Positions 13,743 through 14,790 of a stretch of DNA of 14,790 nt are shown here, in pieces (within the stretch, counting starts at the first letter, position 1; every line of letters starts with the position of its first letter). The stretch is taken from the NCBI GenBank assembly GCA_035531315.1, contig DATKTD010000198.1:1-14790 (forward strand). The letters run 5' to 3'. The notes beneath the pieces were generated by a model. The model had not been told where the DNA came from. It saw only the letters and a list, made by a program, of their open reading frames with translations, and searched no databases. Position numbers and translations under genes: made by a program. Source of the stretch: CAIJMU01 sp035531315 (lineage in GTDB: Bacteria; Spirochaetota; Spirochaetia; Treponematales; Rectinemataceae).

Positions 13743-14168
13743 TCAGCCCCTTCCGATCCTCTCCACGGGAGCGTCTGCGGCCGCCGCCGCCGCCTCACGG
13801 GCGTTGGACACCACGGCCTCGTCGTTGACCGTCATGCCTTCCGCCTCCATGGCTTTCATAAGTCTTGTGATAGTTTTATTACGGAAGGGTCCCCGTTTGA
13901 GCACCAGGGCCATGGAACGCTTGCCCGAGGCCCCGGGGCTCTGGCCGAGGATCTCACCGAGCCTTGGGGGCAGCTTGCCGGCGAAACCGAGCGGCTCCGT
14001 CGCGACGATCAGGTAATCGGCCGAGGCGAAGCGGGGCGTCTCGCCCTTCGCTCCCGAGACGAGATCGACCTCATGACCCTTGGTTTGCAAAGCCCGGGCC
14101 ATCGCCTTGGCCGCGGCCTCGAGGGAGCCGCTACTTCCGGCCGGAACATGGAGAACGCAGATGCGCAT
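13743..14168 (-). CDS. Small flavodoxin-like protein
   Basis: The 141-residue protein has a flavodoxin-like alternation: strand MRICVLHVPA, a small-residue loop GSSGSLEAAAK (11-21) where flavodoxins bind the FMN phosphate, a helix, then GHEVDLVSG (31-39), ADYLIVATEPLGFAGKLPPRL (about 50-70) and SMALVLKRGPFRNKT (85-99). The phosphate loop departs from the usual T/S-x-T-G-x-T, so FMN binding is probable but not certain. It is slightly short for a flavodoxin. It would act as a cytoplasmic electron carrier or a flavodoxin-fold regulatory protein. ATG 14168 is preceded by AGGAGG. It is divergent from the NuoE/HndA-type gene and may be functionally linked to it, which is inference. The C-terminus is Ala-rich and low complexity. 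Confidence 0.7.
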   Translation of the reverse strand: MRICVLHVPAGSSGSLEAAAKAMARALQTKGHEVDLVSGAKGETPRFASADYLIVATEPLGFAGKLPPRLGEILGQSPGASGKRSMALVLKRGPFRNKTITRLMKAMEAEGMTVNDEAVVSNAREAAAAAADAPVERIGRG

Positions 14169-14278
14169 CCTGCCTCCTAATGGCGGATACTATGCCATTT
14201 CGGCGGCGAAAAGGCAGCCCCCGCTTTCAATACGTATAAAATGTATCAATAAAAAAAGCGCCTAGAGATTGCTTTCTT

Positions 14279-14306
14279 TTGCGAATCGTGCGAAAATATA
14301 TATAGA
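14279..14306 (+). promoter_or_regulatory. Candidate promoter of the NuoE/HndA-type gene
   Basis: TTGCGA (14279-14284), 16 bases and TATAGA (14301-14306) lie in an AT-rich island. A direct repeat TGCGAA (14280-14285 and 14289-14294) overlaps the -35. The leader would be about 36 bases and contains AGGGAGG (14334-14340). Confidence 0.4.
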
Positions 14307-14348
14307 TAAAAAGAGAGCTATACAGATCATGCAAGGGAGGTCACATAC

Positions 14349-14790
14349 ATGATCCGCGAGTCATTGCTCAACAAGATCGAGACCCTCGCCGGCGAGTACG
14401 GAGAGGGTCGCGACGCGATGTTGCCAATTCTTCAAAACTTGCAGAAGGAGTACGGCTGGGTCGGCTCCGAGATCGTCAACGAGGTGGCAAGGCGTTTCGG
14501 CCTTTCGCAGACCGAGGTTTTTTCGGTCGCTTCCTTCTACCACTTCCTCGATATGGAAAAGCGGGGGCGCTATGTCATCCGCATCTGCCGGAGCATCTCC
14601 TGCGCCCTCGCCGACCCCGAAAATCTGGTCACGAGGAGCGGCGGCGACAAGGGGCGGATCCTCCGCGCCTTGGAGGCGGAGCTCGGCATCACGATGGGCG
14701 GCACCACGGCCGACGGTCTCTACACCCTCGACTGGGCGAACTGCATGGGCATGTGCGACCGAGGGCCGGCGATGATGGTGAACGACGACC
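14349..14790 (+). CDS. NuoE/HndA-type 2Fe-2S thioredoxin-like subunit, 3' end outside window
   Basis: The visible 147 residues form an N-terminal helical part (AMLPILQNLQKEYGWVGSEI, then FSVASFYHFL) and a thioredoxin-like ferredoxin fold. The four cluster cysteines are Cys80, Cys85, Cys132 and Cys136, with the standard C-x4-C and C-x3-C spacing (CRSISC and CMGMC). This is the small subunit of NADH dehydrogenases (NuoE) and of NAD(P)-reducing or bifurcating [FeFe]-hydrogenases and formate dehydrogenases (HndA/HydC-like). In such operons it is followed by the flavin/Fe-S subunit and a hydrogenase or dehydrogenase, which would lie beyond the right edge. Only about 10-15 residues are missing judging by family length. 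ATG 14349 has AGGGAGG eight bases upstream. The AT-rich upstream region gives it its own promoter. Confidence 0.92.
   Translation, partial: MIRESLLNKIETLAGEYGEGRDAMLPILQNLQKEYGWVGSEIVNEVARRFGLSQTEVFSVASFYHFLDMEKRGRYVIRICRSISCALADPENLVTRSGGDKGRILRALEAELGITMGGTTADGLYTLDWANCMGMCDRGPAMMVNDD

Overview
The window is GC-rich (many codons end in G or C) apart from two short AT-rich islands at about 8660-8770 and 14225-14325. It holds twelve confident protein genes, two of them cut by the window edges, and one probable gene remnant. I see no rRNA, tRNA, CRISPR array, insertion sequence or phage gene. The gene set (SpoIIE-type phosphatase with a beta-propeller partner, a Cache chemoreceptor, a J-domain protein with a long insert, an octaheme cytochrome, a NuoE/HndA-type iron-sulfur subunit) suggests a free-living anaerobe, perhaps a high-GC spirochaete. 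That placement is an inference from gene style, not from a marker gene.

Layout. 1-2963 (minus) is a two-gene signalling operon: a PP2C/SpoIIE phosphatase followed, with a 4-base CTGA overlap, by a secreted propeller sensor that runs off the left edge. 3115-5337 (plus) is a methyl-accepting chemotaxis protein divergent from it. A J-domain-like gene (5327-6247, minus) converges on the chemoreceptor and overlaps its end by 11 bases. A small four-helix membrane protein (6400-6813) and a MATE transporter (6999-8387) follow on the plus strand. A 425-base gap (8388-8812) contains a coding-like frameshifted remnant on the minus strand and an AT-rich promoter region for an octaheme c-type cytochrome lipoprotein (8813-10351). 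A minus-strand pair (11909-10450) encodes an antibiotic-biosynthesis-monooxygenase-fold protein and an iron-type alcohol dehydrogenase. Divergent from it is a plus-strand pair with an ATGA overlap: an Aat-fold protein and a TIGR01777 SDR protein. A flavodoxin-like gene (14168-13743, minus) and the start of a NuoE/HndA-type gene (14349 onward) close the window.

How the parts may work together. The left third is signal transduction (propeller sensing to phosphatase output, plus chemotaxis). The right two thirds are redox genes: the surface octaheme cytochrome, an NAD(P)-linked alcohol dehydrogenase, a flavodoxin-like protein and a hydrogenase/diaphorase-type subunit, with the cytochrome and the last gene both driven from AT-rich upstream regions. 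No single new multi-gene system is evident. The most unusual items are the Aat-fold protein that appears to have lost catalytic residues and is coupled to an SDR gene, two promoters placed so that transcription would begin at the ATG, and the non-AUG start of the propeller gene.
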